From contig OY829537.1 of assembly GCA_963691705.1 (NCBI GenBank), positions 37,141,514-37,205,513 on the forward strand: a DNA stretch of 64,000 bases. Reading direction: 5' to 3'. The DNA is from Viola odorata (Eukaryota > Streptophyta > Magnoliopsida > Malpighiales > Violaceae). The notes under the pieces were generated by a model. That model did not search any database. It worked only from the letters and a program-made list of their open reading frames with translations, and had not been told where the DNA came from. Positions 10,861 to 23,240 of the stretch are shown here, one piece after another. The position numbers and the translations under genes are program-made. The stretch's first letter is position 1, and every line of letters begins with the position of its first letter.

Positions 10861-12147
10861 CAAAGGTATGTACTAAAGCCCATTTTAAATGACGAATTAT
10901 TTGTGGTTGCTCATCTCAATCATCCTTATGCGCGTGATGGAATTTACATGATATTTATCTACCATGTGATCAAGAACCAAGCTTTCATTTCATCACGCAT
11001 GATCCTTTTCTCCTTGAACATGAAAACTACTTGATTGACAATTTTGTGGCATGAGCCAAAACTCCTCAATTGCATTCCATCAAGTATGATCCTTTCTTGT
11101 TCAAGCATGATGCAAACTTGCACAATGACTACTTGATATGTGACAAAGTACCTACTTTGAGTAACGTCAAGCATGATCCTTTTCGGTTTGAGCATGAAAA
11201 ATACTTGTGTAAATTTTTTTTAGTATGTGCTAAAACTCCTCAATTGCATTTCAATGAGTATGACCCTTTCTTGCTCAAACATGACAATTTTTGTGATTTT
11301 AAGTGTAGCATGCGTGACTTGTTTGTGTGTTGTATACACTCGGAATCCTTGACTATTTTGCGTGAAATATGGAAACAATTCTTTAACCCAAACTTGTTGA
11401 ATATTACTTGGCTTAAATACTATAAAGAGTTGTCTTCCCTTTTGTACCGATTACTTGATATGCCAACGTGTTTTGTGCGTGTATGTGTGGCACAATTTTC
11501 TTGGACAATCATTATGAGCCGAATTGAGAAAATGACTCATCGCCAACATTGTTTGATAATTTGTGATACTATCCGCATCCTTTATGGCGTCTTAAGAACC
11601 AATGTGCATAAATGTGAAAGAGATGTGCATGATTTTGAATTGGACGAATTTTGCCTCGCTAATTGTAGCCCACATGAATTGCTTGTGTGTGATATGCCTT
11701 TGAATATCATGAACGTGTTGTGCGTTGAGAGAAAATAGATTTTTGGACCAAAATTGTTGAGAACTAATTTGTTTAAATCTTACAAAAATTTGTGTTTTCT
11801 CTTGCGAAAATTGTTTGGTATTTTCAAATGCATTGTGCATATTAGTAGTGCTCAATTTTCTTGGCTTGTTATTATGAGCCGAATAAAGGAGATGAGTTAT
11901 TATGTCTTTTGTTCTATATGACTTGTGATGCCATCCACACTTTACTTGATATTTTAATAAACGATGTGCATCAATGTGAAAACAATGTGACTGATTTTGC
12001 CTTGGGTGAACTTGTTAATAGTTATGGTTGCTTAGGCCATCTTGAGTTCTCACCTTTATTTTCAAGTGTGCTTAAGTGTATTGGTGTGAGAGATGAGGAG
12101 ATTGAGGTTATGGATTCGAGGACGAATCTTTTTAAAGGAAAAAGTGA
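10861..12147 (+). mobile_element. Internal 3' part of a plus-oriented Reina-like gypsy element
   Basis: The stretch ends in GGATTCGAGGACGAATC followed by a purine run and an LTR start (12148). The same order is seen in reverse at 36799-36840 and 34176-34220. Frames here contain repeated blocks of the form YDPFLFKHD...YLICDKVP (near 10995, 11083, 11172 and 11255, period about 90 bp). These resemble the RNase H-integrase linker of the minus-strand element ([18 protein letters not shown] near 38020). No catalytic motif is present. A long open frame at 11070-11738 is part of this decayed region; its function, if any, is unknown. Confidence 0.5.
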
Positions 12148-13200
12148 TGATGCGATCACGCCTAGCCTAGTCTTGACCCAAATTGCACACCATGGCGGAG
12201 CCCAAAGCACACGCAAAAAATCACCACAAACCGCAACTGAGGCCCGCGCAAGAGTATCACACCCTAGGCCGCACTTGCGGAAACCCTAAGCTACCCGCGT
12301 GGCCTCTCGCGCACCGCACGCCACCCGTAAGGCCTTCTGCGACTTGCACACCTTTCGCACACCGAGCGACATGCGCAAAGCCATCGCAATACCTAGGCCT
12401 AGACGCACAGACCTCACAGGATGGCCGAGAAAGCCATGAAGTTGAGGCACATCTAACCCTAGCAAGTCATGAGGCCACTCGCCTAGCCATCACTACACGC
12501 ACATCAACCCTATGCCGCGGCCGAGACCTTGCTGAAGAGCGTGCAATATTCCCCATTACACGACCGAGTCACCTTATGTCAGAGTTATCTCTTCCATAAT
12601 AAATGGGCTTGGAAACCCATCACAGGGCCATGGTATTTCCCATAAGGAGGACGCATCCATGGTGAAACTCATTAAGGGAAATGTTGTCACAACTTGCCAT
12701 TTTGCTATCTTGTATAAATAGCTAGACTTAGTGTTATTTTCATTAGTTTTTGATTGATGAATATTTGTTAGAATGAGATTACTCCTCCTTTTATTCACCT
12801 AAAAATCAACCTTGTGAAATACTAATTTTGGATGATACTTTGTTCCTCCATAAGTAAAACATAAATCATCCAATTTGTGTAGTTTATTGCTACTTCCTTT
12901 TTGTGAGCGTTTGGATGAGAATATTGTGTATATTGTGATTGTTGTGATATTGAGAGCAATCTGCCCGTGGTGTTCAAGATATACCTCAAGTAAGCCTCAA
13001 GCATTCATTCATTCATTTCAAGTTATCATCTCAAGTCTCTTCTACATTCTCCTCGGGTAAACTCTATGTTTCGTGTAGCTTTGTTTGGTTAATCTTTCCA
13101 CTGCGTCCCTCCCTTGTCTCTACCATATTTCCTACTATATTTCTTGTATTTTGTTTATCTAAAACTCTAGAGCTAGATCCTCCCTTTGTATCATACATTC
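12148..13200 (+). mobile_element. LTR D of a Reina-like gypsy element (right end not resolved)
   Basis: It begins TGATGCGATCACGCCTAGCC right after a purine tract (12136-12147). The start matches the reverse complements of LTR A (TGATATGATCACACC), B (TGATACAATCATACCC) and C (TGATACGATCACACCC). A TATAAATAG box at about 12714-12722 is placed as expected for an LTR promoter on the plus strand. The GC-rich 12230-12540 segment gives long spurious frames. The right end is uncertain; a reverse transcriptase scrap starts near 13211. Confidence 0.6.
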
Positions 13201-13210
13201 GGCCAACACA

Positions 13211-13378
13211 TTGGAGGTCAGATTGTATCATAGCCCCTCTTTTTTCCAGCATGTATTTTATTTGTGCACCATACTTGACACTTTGCGCACACACAAACTA
13301 TATCCTAAGCTTATTAACTGTGAGTTTTGTTTGGACTGTGTACACTTTCTTGGCTTTGTTGTGAGTGTGTATAACGAT
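13211..13378 (+). pseudogene. Reverse transcriptase scrap (gypsy)
   Basis: About 40 residues read DTLRTHKLYPKLINCEF and CVHFLGFVVS. This is the segment just downstream of the YxDD box in gypsy reverse transcriptases, and the same region is seen at 38287-38976. It is cut on both sides, and the right junction with the duplicated block lies at about 13371. Confidence 0.65.
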
Positions 13379-13926
13379 CTCAAGGACAAGACTTTCCCAC
13401 AAACTGCAAGCCGTAAGTAGTCCTCATAAGATAGGTGTATGCACTCACACTCAGAAACAAGGCTAGGTGTTTACACTCATAAAAATTCAACAAACATAGC
13501 ACTAGGGTTAGGTTTTCAATGTCAATCCGAGTGAAAGTACACATGCATGGGCATTCTAATAATCAAGAGGACTTTGCAGGAAAAGGTTAGGGTAGTGTAA
13601 AAGAGAAGGGGAGAGAAAAGAAGGAGAAGAAGAAGGAAGAGAAGAAGAAGAAAGAAAAGAGGAAGAAGAGAAGTCAGCGCAATATGAAAGAATCCTTAGC
13701 ACAAAGAAGGAGGATTTGTCAAGTAGTACTCAACAACTGGCTGCAGCGAGGGCAAGGCGCTCAAGTTCCTCAGTCATTGCTAGAGAGGCTTCTTTTCAAG
13801 ATCATCATTGTTGTAGTTTGCTCTTCTCTGTACTTACGTCTGCTTTTCTTTATTGTGTTCTTTGAAGACTTTTATTTTCTTTATTTTCTTTTTTGTGAAT
13901 AAAAAATACAAGTAGTAGCAGCAGAG

Positions 13927-16524
13927 TGTCGCACCCCCTTTTCGTTGAAAACGAGTTTAGGTTCGGGACGGGCCACAATGCGAGACAAGCGTTGGACTTG
14001 TCTTAACATCATGCAAAATGAAGTCGCCACCCTAATTTTCTAAGGTTTAGGGAACCTAATCGTCATGGCATAAAAAATAAATAAACTAAGGCACAATGGT
14101 CTAAACCAAAGAACGATGGTTCGAGGTCGTGATTATGGACTTGGGAAGGTGTTAGGCACCCAAGTCACATCCTAAAAGGTTACCGGTATGCGAGGTGTTT
14201 TGAAAATATTTTAAACATGTAATTGGGCCCTCTGAGGTGACGTTACATCTTAGCATTTGGGACTTGTTATTTCCGTTTGGGTCAGAGGGACGGGGTTACC
14301 ATTTTGTCTCTATGCTAGAGCGGACGTTCCCCCCTTTTCGTCGAGCCATGCATGACTTATTTATTTACTACGTGATTCTATCATGGTAAAACTAGCATTG
14401 TACCGATTAATGTATGCATATATGGTTGGCATGGCCTTTGAAGCCATCATGCGTAGCATTTAACAAAGAAACAATTGATCTTATGGTATTTAAACGCAAC
14501 TGATTTAAACACGTTGTGCATGTGAGATTGATTTTAATTGTTTTAGCAATTCTATATGTCATGCACACGAGTGGATGGGTTCTAGCGCATTGTAAGTGGT
14601 CATGCATATGAGGTAATCGAGGTTTTGACCTCTTTGATAAACATTCATTCAAAGCATATATAAGAATAAACATTCAATCAAAGCATAAAAATAAATAAAA
14701 GGGTTTTAAGATAAACTTACCCGATTTGACGAACCCCGATCGATCCGTCCCTTCAAAACCGAAGTCAACGACAATTCATAATAAAATAGGTATAAACAAA
14801 CATGCATGATTTTTAACTAATCATCTAATTAATTATTACAAACCACGATTAAAATAATTATTTAAATATTTATTACAAACCACAATTAAAATAATTACTT
14901 AAAATAATTATTACAAAGATAATTAAAATAATTATTACAACGATAATTGAAATAATTATTACAACGATTGCTTGACAAAAATAAATCGACGGGCCTCGAT
15001 GACTGGGCCCTCTGCTTGGCCCAAGGCAGACCCAAGGGCCAAGCCCTTTTCTCTTTTCTCACGCTGGGCCTGCACGGCCCAGCTCCTTCTTTTCTTTTCC
15101 CGGGCGCACCAAACGCCCAACTCTCCTTCCTTTCCCACTTGGGCCAGCAGCCCATTCCTTTCCTCCCGCTTGGGCCACGCTTGGCCAAGGCCAATCCTTT
15201 TCTTTTCCTCCGCATGGGCCAAGCAAGCAAGCCCTTTCCTTTTTTTTCTTCATGGGCCAAGGCAAGCGCCTGGCCCATTTCAGCTTCTGCTTGGCGCTCT
15301 CTCTTTTTCTTCCCGCGTGGGCTCAAGCAATTGCTTGGCCCATGACCAAACTTTCAATTTAAATCAGACCAGCCCTTTTCCCTTTCCGTGTGGGCCTGAG
15401 CAAAATGCTCAACCCATCAACCAAAATTATTTCCTTTCCCTCCATTACTGTTCATCATCTCCTTCCGCTCTCCAACAGCCAAGAAAAGCAGCGCCACAGA
15501 CCACGGCAGCCGACCAGCAGCTCCGGCGGCAAAAGCAGTAGCTTCGGCGACTGGCGACAGCAGCCCTTTAAACCACCAATCTGCAACTCAAGTTTAATAA
15601 AAAAAACAGTGATCAATTAAACCAAACGAGAGCAAGTAAATTAGTTAAACACAAAGCTTCTAAATTAAATCAAAACGGCAAACAATTGATCGAAGAAAAA
15701 CAACAAAATTAATTTAAAGTAGTGGAAGCAATTGATCAAATAAGATAGCCACAATTAATTGAAAACAAAGTAGAGGCAATTGATTTAATTGACAACAGAG
15801 GTAATTAATTAATTGAAAGACAATAATTAAATAACTTGAGCAATAGAGGGAGAGAGCGTGAAAAATAAAAGGGAGGGACTAGAGCCGGATTCGTCCCCCT
15901 TTTTTCTTGTTGTGAGGGTGCTCTATTTATAGAGGAAAATTTGGAGTCGGTTGTGAGAGTGTGTGGTTGGAAATCGGCAGGTTTGGGTATGTGGCTAGGT
16001 GATGTTTGGAAGATATTTATTTAATTGGTTCGAACGGGATATTTTTTGTACAGCGAAATCGCTCGAAAATGAAATTAAAACCAAACCGAGGATGCCACGA
16101 CGTGCAGAAAAATAAGACGAAAAAAACGATATACAGTAAAGAAATGCAAAACTTGATTTGACGCATTTATTTTCTCTTTCGGAAATGTTAAAAATTCGGA
16201 CGTAAAATAAATGTCCTTACGATAAAAATTGAACGAAACAAAACTCGATGGCGTGAATGAGAAAAATAGTACGTAATTATCAATTAAAGAAATTACACGT
16301 CCGACCCACGGTCCAAGAAAACTTACTCGGGACCGAGAGAAGTTCGAGTGAAAAGACAGTTAAAAGTACGAAAAAATTGAAAGTGCATGAAATGACACGA
16401 AATATTAAACAAACTAGCCTAGGACCAAGAATCGACAGAAATTTGACCTAGAAGAGCTATTAAATGCTGTAAACGTTAAATATGCAAACTTGTGACAAGA
16501 GAAATCCAAAATCGGGTAGCAACA
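13927..16524 (-). repeat. 3' LTR of the Tat-like element (2598 bp)
   Basis: On the minus strand it starts TGTTGCTACCCGATTTTGG and ends GGGGGTGCGACA. The complement of a TATA box (CTATTTATA) is at 15923-15931. A block dense in TGGGCC/GGCCCA motifs (15005-15420) lies downstream of the predicted start site, inside the transcribed part. It differs from the right LTR by scattered substitutions and a few small indels, for example near 15010 and 15295. Confidence 0.9.
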
Positions 16525-16545
16525 GTTGCCCCCTCATTACTGTCT
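16510..16545 (-). other. Polypurine tract of the Tat-like element
   Basis: The plus strand just right of the LTR reads GTTGCCCCCTCATTAC, so the minus strand has ATGAGGGGGCAAC immediately before the 3' LTR, the normal place for plus-strand DNA priming. Confidence 0.7.
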
Positions 16546-16689
16546 GGTAAAAAATACAGTGCAACTGAGATTTTTGATTAGCAGTAAAGACGGTTGCCCC
16601 AAGTATTTACCACGTTTTGGAAATGATGAAGACTTACCTAAGAGTGGGGTGAGCTTTAGATTCTGGTCTGGGTGAGGCTATCACATTGC

Positions 16690-17440
16690 CAGATGATGGC
16701 ATGAAAAAAATGAGACTGTAGGTCTGTGCGAGGCTATCGCTCTCCGGGCGTTGTTACGGAAAATGTAAATGTGTGTCCGTGCGGGGCTATCGCTCTTCGG
16801 ACGATGTTGAAAGGTAAGGATATCCGGGCGAGGCTATCGCAGTCACAGACGATACTGAAAGGTAAAGATATCTGGGCGAGGCTATCGCAGTCGCGGACGT
16901 TGCTGAAAGGTAAAAACATCCGGGCGAGGCTATCGCAGTCGCGGACGATGCTGAAAGGTAAAGATATGCGGGCGAGGCTATCGCAGTCACGGACGTTGTT
17001 GAAAGGTAAAGATATCCGAGCGAGGTTATCGCAGTCGCGGACGATGCTGAAAGGTAAAGATATCCGGGCGAGGCTATCGCAGTCGCGGATGTTGCTGAAA
17101 GGTAAAGATATCCGAGCGAGGCTATCGCAGTCACGGACGATGCTGAAAGGTAAAGATATCCGAGCGAGGCTATCGCAGTCGCGGACGATGCTGAAAGGTA
17201 AAGATATCCGGGCGAGGCTATCGCAGTCGCGGACGTTGCTGAAAGGTAAAGATATCCGGGCGAGGCTATCGCAGTCGCGGACATTGCTGAAAGGTAAAGA
17301 TATCCGGGCGAGGCTATCGCAGTCGCGGACGTTGCTGAAAGGTAAAGATATCCGGGCGAGGCTATCGCAGTCGCGGACGTTGTGGAAAATGTTGATGTAG
17401 ATTCGTGCGAGGCTATCGCTCTCCGAATGCTGGTGCTGAA
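16690..17440. repeat. Tandem array 1: 48-bp unit
   Basis: Twelve clean units of 48 bp (about 16800-17385) with core GGTAAAGATATCCGGGCGAG then GCTATCGCAGTCGCGGACG, flanked by more diverged units of 48-54 bp on both sides. Because 48 is a multiple of three, both strands stay open: the plus strand repeats GKDIRARLSQSRTLLK and the minus strand repeats a SATSATAIASPGYLYL-like block. I treat the frames as by-products. Confidence 0.9.
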
Positions 17441-17962
17441 AATATAGTCGCTCAAGGAGGAGTTATATAGATATGCAGAAAAGTAGTCGCTCAAGGAGGA
17501 GTATTTTAGATATAGTATGCAGGAAAGTAGTCGCTCAAGGAGGAGTAGATTAGATAGACAGGAATTTAAATGACAGGAAAGTAGTCGCTCAAGGAGGAGT
17601 ATTTTAGATATAGTATGCAGGAAAGTAGTCGCTCAAGGAGGAGTAGATTAGATAGACAGGAATTTTAAATGACAGGAAAGTAGTCGCTCAAGGAGGAGTA
17701 TTTTAGATATAGTATGCAGGAAAGTAGTCGCTCAAGGAGGAGTAGATTAGATAGACAAGAATTTAAATGATAGGAAAGTAGTCACTCAAGGAGGAGTATT
17801 TTAGATATAGTATGCAGGAAAGTAGTCGCTCAAGGAGGAGTAGATTAGATAGACAGGAATTTAAATAACAGGAAAGTAGTCGCTCAAGGAGGAGTATTTT
17901 AGATAGACAGGAATTTAAATGACAGGAAAGTAGTCGCTCAAGGAGGAGTATTTAGATATGCA
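17440..17962. repeat. Tandem array 2: about 98-bp composite unit built on AGTAGTCGCTCAAGGAGGAG
   Basis: The 20-bp core recurs every 45-55 bp. It is followed alternately by TATTTTAGATATAGTATGCA and TAGATTAGATAGACAGG, giving a higher-order dimer. The last units lose the alternation. Confidence 0.9.
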
Positions 17963-18292
17963 AGGTGTATGTGGGAACGTGACCTATCACAACACTAAAC
18001 AGACGAGATGTGGGGACGTGACCAATCACAACTTTTAAATGATAAGGTGTATGCGGGGACATGACCAATCACAACTTTTAAATGACAAGATGCGGGGACG
18101 TGACCAAGCGCAACATTTTAAAAGACAAGGTGTTTGTGGGGACGTGACCTATCACAACACTAAACAGACAAGATGTGGGGACGTGACCAATCACAATTTT
18201 TAAATGACAAGATGCGGGGACGTGACCAATCGCAACATTTTAAAAGACAAGGTGTATGTGGGGACGTGACCTATCACAACACTAAACAGATG
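17963..18292. repeat. Tandem array 3: GGGGACGTGACC(T/A)ATCACAAC unit
   Basis: Seven to eight units of about 40-50 bp contain GGGGACGTGACCAATCACAA, spaced by ACTAAACAGACAAGATG or TTTTAAATGACAAG. It directly follows array 2 without a gap. Confidence 0.85.
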
Positions 18293-18299
18293 GTGTAAA

Positions 18300-18965
18300 G
18301 GAAAAGTAAGTCTTACCTTGAACTTACCGTATGGATTGAAATTGATTTGAACGTGAGGGAGCGTGATCCGCCACATGAATTTGATTTGGGAGTGGTTGAA
18401 AGCCACCGTATTGTTGAGTTTTGACCGTGAGGGAGCGTGACCCGCCGCACGAAGTTATTTGGGAGTGGTAACGTACTCCATTCGATTATTGATTGGATTT
18501 GTTTGATGGAAATCCAAGATGAGGGCATTACAACGATGTTGTGATCGAAGACCCATGGTTGAAGGAGTGGTAACGTTCTCCATTCGATGTTGGTTGGAAA
18601 AAATCCAAGATGGCGAGGGCTTTACAATGATGTCTATATCGAAGACCCATTATTGAAGGAGTGGTAACGTTCTCCATTCGGATTATTGATTGGATTTCGA
18701 TGAAAATCCAAGATGAGGGCATTACAACGATGTTGTGATGGAAGACCCATGGTTGAAGGAGTGGTAACGTTCTCCATTCGATGTTGATTGGATTTTTTGA
18801 CGAAAATCCAAGACGGCGAGGGCTTTACAACGATGTTGTCATCGAAGACCCATGGTTGAAGGAGTGGTAACGTTCTCCATTCGATGTTGATTGGATTTTT
18901 CGACGAAAATCCAAGACGACGAGGGCTTTACAACGATGTTGTCATCGAAGACCCAATTTGTGGCA
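18300..18965. repeat. Tandem array 4: about 100-bp unit
   Basis: Units carry GAGTGGTAACGTTCTCCATT and GAGGGCTTTACAACGATGTT, starting near 18548, 18642, 18741 and 18846 (spacing about 94-105 bp). Earlier, more diverged units cover 18330-18540. Confidence 0.85.
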
Positions 18966-20640
18966 TGATTCCAACGAAGTGTATCTGTGTCCTGCAAATA
19001 GGAAAGAAGCAAACACAAAGCAGCACAGATAGAAAAAGAGATAGCAAAAGACCTATGCGCAAAATATCAAATATTCCTACATTTAACCCATGACTTGCCC
19101 CCAAGTCTCTTTTGGGAATGAAAATGACCTCTTTGTTTAGGAGAAAATCAAATCAAGTTTTATTTTTTGAGAGAAAAAAAATGCATTCAAATTTCGTTAT
19201 GTAAACATGATTGATTCAAGTCTAGATAACGTCTGCGTCTTGTTCAGGAAATAACGACCTCAAGAACAAAACTTTTCCATGACATGTAGCTGTAAGCAAT
19301 CCTCACCAGATATTAGTGTTTGCGCTCACGCTCAGAAAACAAGGCTATGTGTTTACACTCCTAAAAATGCAATAATCATAGCACAAAAAATTAAATTTGC
19401 AATGTCAATCCGAGTGAAAGATGCACATGCATAGGCCTGCTAATAATCAAGAGGACTTTGCGAGGGAGGAAAAAGTGGAATTTGTAGAAGAAAGTGAAAA
19501 GTGTTGTGTTTGTTCTCTTTGCGGAAGGTTTAATGAGTTTGTGCTCGACGCCTGATTGTGATGAGGACAAATTGCGGTGAACGATGCTTGACGATTTGAT
19601 CGTGGTGAGAGCAAAGTGCACAAGTTTCTTCTCTTTTGCTAGGAACGCTCTTCCTGTGATCGCCTTGATCAATTTTGATTAATGATTTCTTCGTACTTGC
19701 TTCTACTTTTATTGACATTGACACCCTCTTTTTGAATCTCTCTTCTTTTCTTTTTTTTTTCTTTTTTTTTATTCCCCTTTTCTCCCTTTTTTTTTTTTTC
19801 TTCTTTAAAATGTAAATACAAACAGCGAGTGAAGCAAGTACCATTTCCTTTGTTTTGGCTCTTTTGGATAGCGACCTTCGATTTTCTTCACCGCTTCTCC
19901 GTGTGTTAGCGCGGACTGTTAACCTTTGAGGGTTTCCTTTTCGTCCTGCTGATTCGTTGAAATGAACTTAACATGCTTTTGGCGCTTTAGTTGGCCAACT
20001 CCGCCGAGCACTTACTCATTTGTGAGGAGTTTTAGAAGAAGGCTTTGAAGTGTTTGATAGAGTCGTACATGGTGCACAAGGTATGTGTTTGAGGGCAAAA
20101 GGTTAAAAATGAAAATGTGGAAGAAAAGCAAAAGCAAAGTCCAATTTCATTTTACTGTTATCCCATGTCTGATGGTTCATGTACCCTGGATATTATGCAA
20201 ATCTAACTAGCACATAGCTTAGCATTTACACTCATGAAAGAAATAAGGCGTGAAGGCCCAGAGTACTCACATGGATATGTTTTGTGACTGCTTTCATCTA
20301 AACATGTCATGGATATAAGAGCTAACAGACAAGATCATGTATGCTTATATAATTTCCAATGAACGCAAAATGATGAATGCTTTGACTTAAAACGTTCAGA
20401 AAACGTGGGATGTTTTTGCTTTCCTGCTTTTTAGCCCAAGTAGTACAAGTACTAAGAGAATATTTTTTGTTTTTTTTTTGTTGTTTTTTTTTGTTGTTTT
20501 TTGTTGTTTTTTTGAGAAACCTACGCGTTACACGTGCATATTTGTAACAATGCCAATCGTAGAAATTTCTATAATTTCGGACAATGTAAATTGCGAAAAC
20601 ATAGATTACGGAAACGGAAATTGCAAAAATGTAAAAGGAT
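18966..20640. other. Non-repetitive interior of the Tat-like element
   Basis: No coding motif is seen. 19250-19460 is homologous to 6749-6960 and 13371-13580; 20140-20215 is homologous to 7405-7480. Homopolymer-rich runs lie at 19740-19810 (T/C) and 20460-20515 (TTGTT). The shared blocks show that the left part of the duplicated block derives from this element family. Confidence 0.6.
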
Positions 20641-21240
20641 CACTTCCCTGAAAAATGAGCTTGGACATTGACACCTTCTTTTGGTCGTCATTTCACTCGC
20701 TTGCCCCCCAGTTTGCAAGCCTTGTTGTACCTGAAATGTAGATTTGCAGAAACGTAAATTGCGAAAACCTAAATTACAGAAACGTAAATTGCAAAAGGGG
20801 AAATTGTAAACGTAAAGGACAACTCCCCTGAAAAATTAGCTTTGATATTTTTCAACGCCTTCTTTTGGTCGTCATTTCACTCGCTTGCCCCCAAGTTTGC
20901 AAGTCTTGTTGTACCTGAAAGGTAAAATGGCAGAAATGTAAATAGCAGAAACATAAATTGCTCAAGTGTGAAAGGACGACTTCCCTGAAAAATGAGCTTT
21001 GACATTTTTCGACACCTTCTTCTGGTCGTCACTTCACTTGCTTGCCCCCCAAGTTCACAAGTCGTGTTGTACCTGAAATGTAAAATTGCGAAAATGAAAA
21101 TTGTAAAAACATAAATCACAGAAGCGTAAATTGCGAAAGGGGAAATTGTAAGCACAATGGACAACTCCCTTGAAAAATGAGCTTTGACATTTTTCAACGC
21201 CTTCTTTCGGTTGTCACTCCATTCGCTTGCCCCCGAGTAC
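20640..21240. repeat. Tandem array 5: about 155-185-bp unit
   Basis: Four units are anchored by CTTGCCCCCAAGTTTGCAAG-like blocks near 20703, 20886, 21042 and 21226. Each is preceded by CCCTGAAAAATGAGCTT(T)GACA and followed by purine-rich AAATTGCGAAAAC sub-repeats. Confidence 0.85.
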
Positions 21241-21469
21241 AAGTCTCACTGTACCTATAATAAAGAGGGGATTTAAATAGTAAATTCACAAGAAAAAGAT
21301 ATCACACGACGTTGAATTTTAAAATTGACGAAGAAAATAGATATATTGAAAAGAACACGTGGGTTGCCTCCCACGAAGCGCCCTTGTTTAAAGTCGTAGG
21401 CTCGACTAAGGCGAAGCTCCCTTCCATGCCTCGGTTATGCGATCAACATTGAAGTGAGGGGAATCGCTG

Positions 21470-22030
21470 CATGATTTTTGAAAGGTGGGGTTTAAACCGC
21501 CACAGGATTTTTGAAAAGTGGGGCTTAAACCACCACATGATTTTTTGAAATGTGGGGCGTGAACCGCCACATGATTTTTGAAAGGTGGGGATTAAACCGC
21601 CACATGATTTTTGAAATGTGGGGCGTGAACCGCCACATGATTTTTGAAAGGTGGGGATTAAACCGCCACATGATTTTTTGAAAAGTGGGGTTTAAACCGC
21701 CACATGATTTTTTGAAAAGTGGGGCTTAAACCGCCACATGATTTTTTGAAATGTGGGGCGTGAACCGCCACATGATTTTTTTGAAATGTGGGGCGTGAAC
21801 CGCCACATGATTTTTGAAAGGTGGGGATTAAACCGCCACATGATTTTTTTGAAATGTGGGGTTTAAATCGCCACATGATTTTTTGAAAGGTGGGGATTAA
21901 ATCGCCACACGATTTGTGAAATGTGGGGGCTTGAACCGCCACGTGATTTTTGAAAGGTGGGGTTTGAATCGCCACGTGATTTTTGAAAGGTGGGGATTAA
22001 ACCACCACACGATTTTTGAAAGTGGGGGTA
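21470..22030. repeat. Tandem array 6: 30-33-bp unit (CCGCCACATGATTTTTGAAA)
   Basis: About 17 units of CCGCCACATGATTTTTGAAA plus (A/G)GTGGGG(A/C)(T/G)T(A/T)AA, varying mainly in the length of the T run and in GGGGATTAAA versus GGGGCGTGAA. Units abut with no spacers. Confidence 0.92.
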
Positions 22031-22289
22031 GCTCGCTTCATGGGAGCCATCATTAACCTGAAAAGGTGAAGAGAAATAAAGTGAGTATGAGCGATATAAT
22101 CCCGAGGCCTCCACGCTGCTTGTTCATTCTTCCGGCCACACTTTCACTTAATACTTTTAGGACGAATGAGAAGACGACACTTCGAATCGGCTTTCTTGGT
22201 GAAGATACGAAGGAAGCTTTTATTCATTCCAACGACGCAATGTGATCTTGGATGCTATCAACGAAACCCTTGAAGCAAAACGGCGCGAA

Positions 22290-23240
22290 TAGCTAATGTT
22301 ATCATGCTCGGAAAATCTCTAAATACGTCGCCCAAGAAGGTTGATTTTTTAGCATGAGCATACTTCAATCTGTTATCGATAACGTTCGTGCTTTGGCCGA
22401 GCTGAAATTCCGAATTCATCGTATCCATATTGGCCCAGGTTGAAGATCGCGCGGCTGAGACCGAGAAAACTGTCATCCTTACGTCCAAATCATCTTCGAG
22501 AGATACGCCACTCAAAAAAAAAAAATCCCATTTTTGGCATGGAAAATCTTCAATTTGTTATGAACATCTTTCATGTTTTGGCTGAGTGGAAGTTCCGATT
22601 CCATCGTATTGATATTAGCCAAAATAAAAGAACGCGCAGCTGGGGCTGAGTAGAGCAGCTGTCCTCGAGTTTAGAATTTTTTCCAGAGATTGGCCACCCA
22701 GAACTTTCTGAAATTTGGCATGGGCGAACTTCAACATGTTGGGAACATCTTTCATGTTTTGGCCGAGTGGAAAACCAGAGTAAATCACGTTGATAGTAGC
22801 CAAAACAAAATAACGCGCAACTGGGACCGAGAAGGCGCAACTTGCCCTTGTGTTCCGAATTTTTTCGTGAGATTTTGGCTGCCCAGAAAAATCTTAATTT
22901 TGGCGTGCGCATGACTCAACGTGTTGCCTACGTCTTTCATGTTTTGACTAAGTAGAAAGTCTGAGCCAATTACGTCCATATTGGCCAAAACAAAAGAGCG
23001 CGCAGCTGAAACCGAGAAGAAGTAGCTGTCCTTGCGTTCCGATTTTTTGTGAGAGATGTACTGCCCAGAACAATCTGAATTTTGGCGTGGGCATATTTCA
23101 ACCTGTTGGCTACGTCTTTTGTGTTTTGTCCGAGTGGAAACTCTGAGCATATCGTATTGATATTGGCCCCGGAAGAAGGGCGCGCAGCTGAAACCGAGAA
23201 GAAGTAGCTGTCCTTGCGTCCCGAAGCATCACACTCTATC
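22290..23240. repeat. Tandem array 7: about 182-bp unit
   Basis: Five units are anchored by TCTTTCATGTTTTGGCCGAG (near 22567, 22747, 22932 and 23112, with a first partial unit near 22390). They contain GCGCGCAGCTG(A/G)(A/G)ACCGAG and a CCCAGAA block. They give overlapping frames on both strands with no resemblance to a protein family. Confidence 0.88.

Noticed and set aside
12183..12599. Plus-strand 138-codon frame rich in Arg/Pro/His
   Set aside because: It lies inside LTR D upstream of its TATA box, is GC-rich, and has no similarity to a known protein.
14895..15541. Long open frames on both strands in the GC-rich part of the Tat-like LTR (repeated at 24854-25407)
   Set aside because: They lie inside LTRs, overlap on several frames, are low in complexity and show no protein family; a by-product of the TGGGCC-rich sequence.
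21470..22030. CRISPR-like regular short repeats
   Set aside because: Units of 30-33 bp abut with no unique spacers, there are no cas genes, and the context is a plant retroelement. It is a minisatellite.
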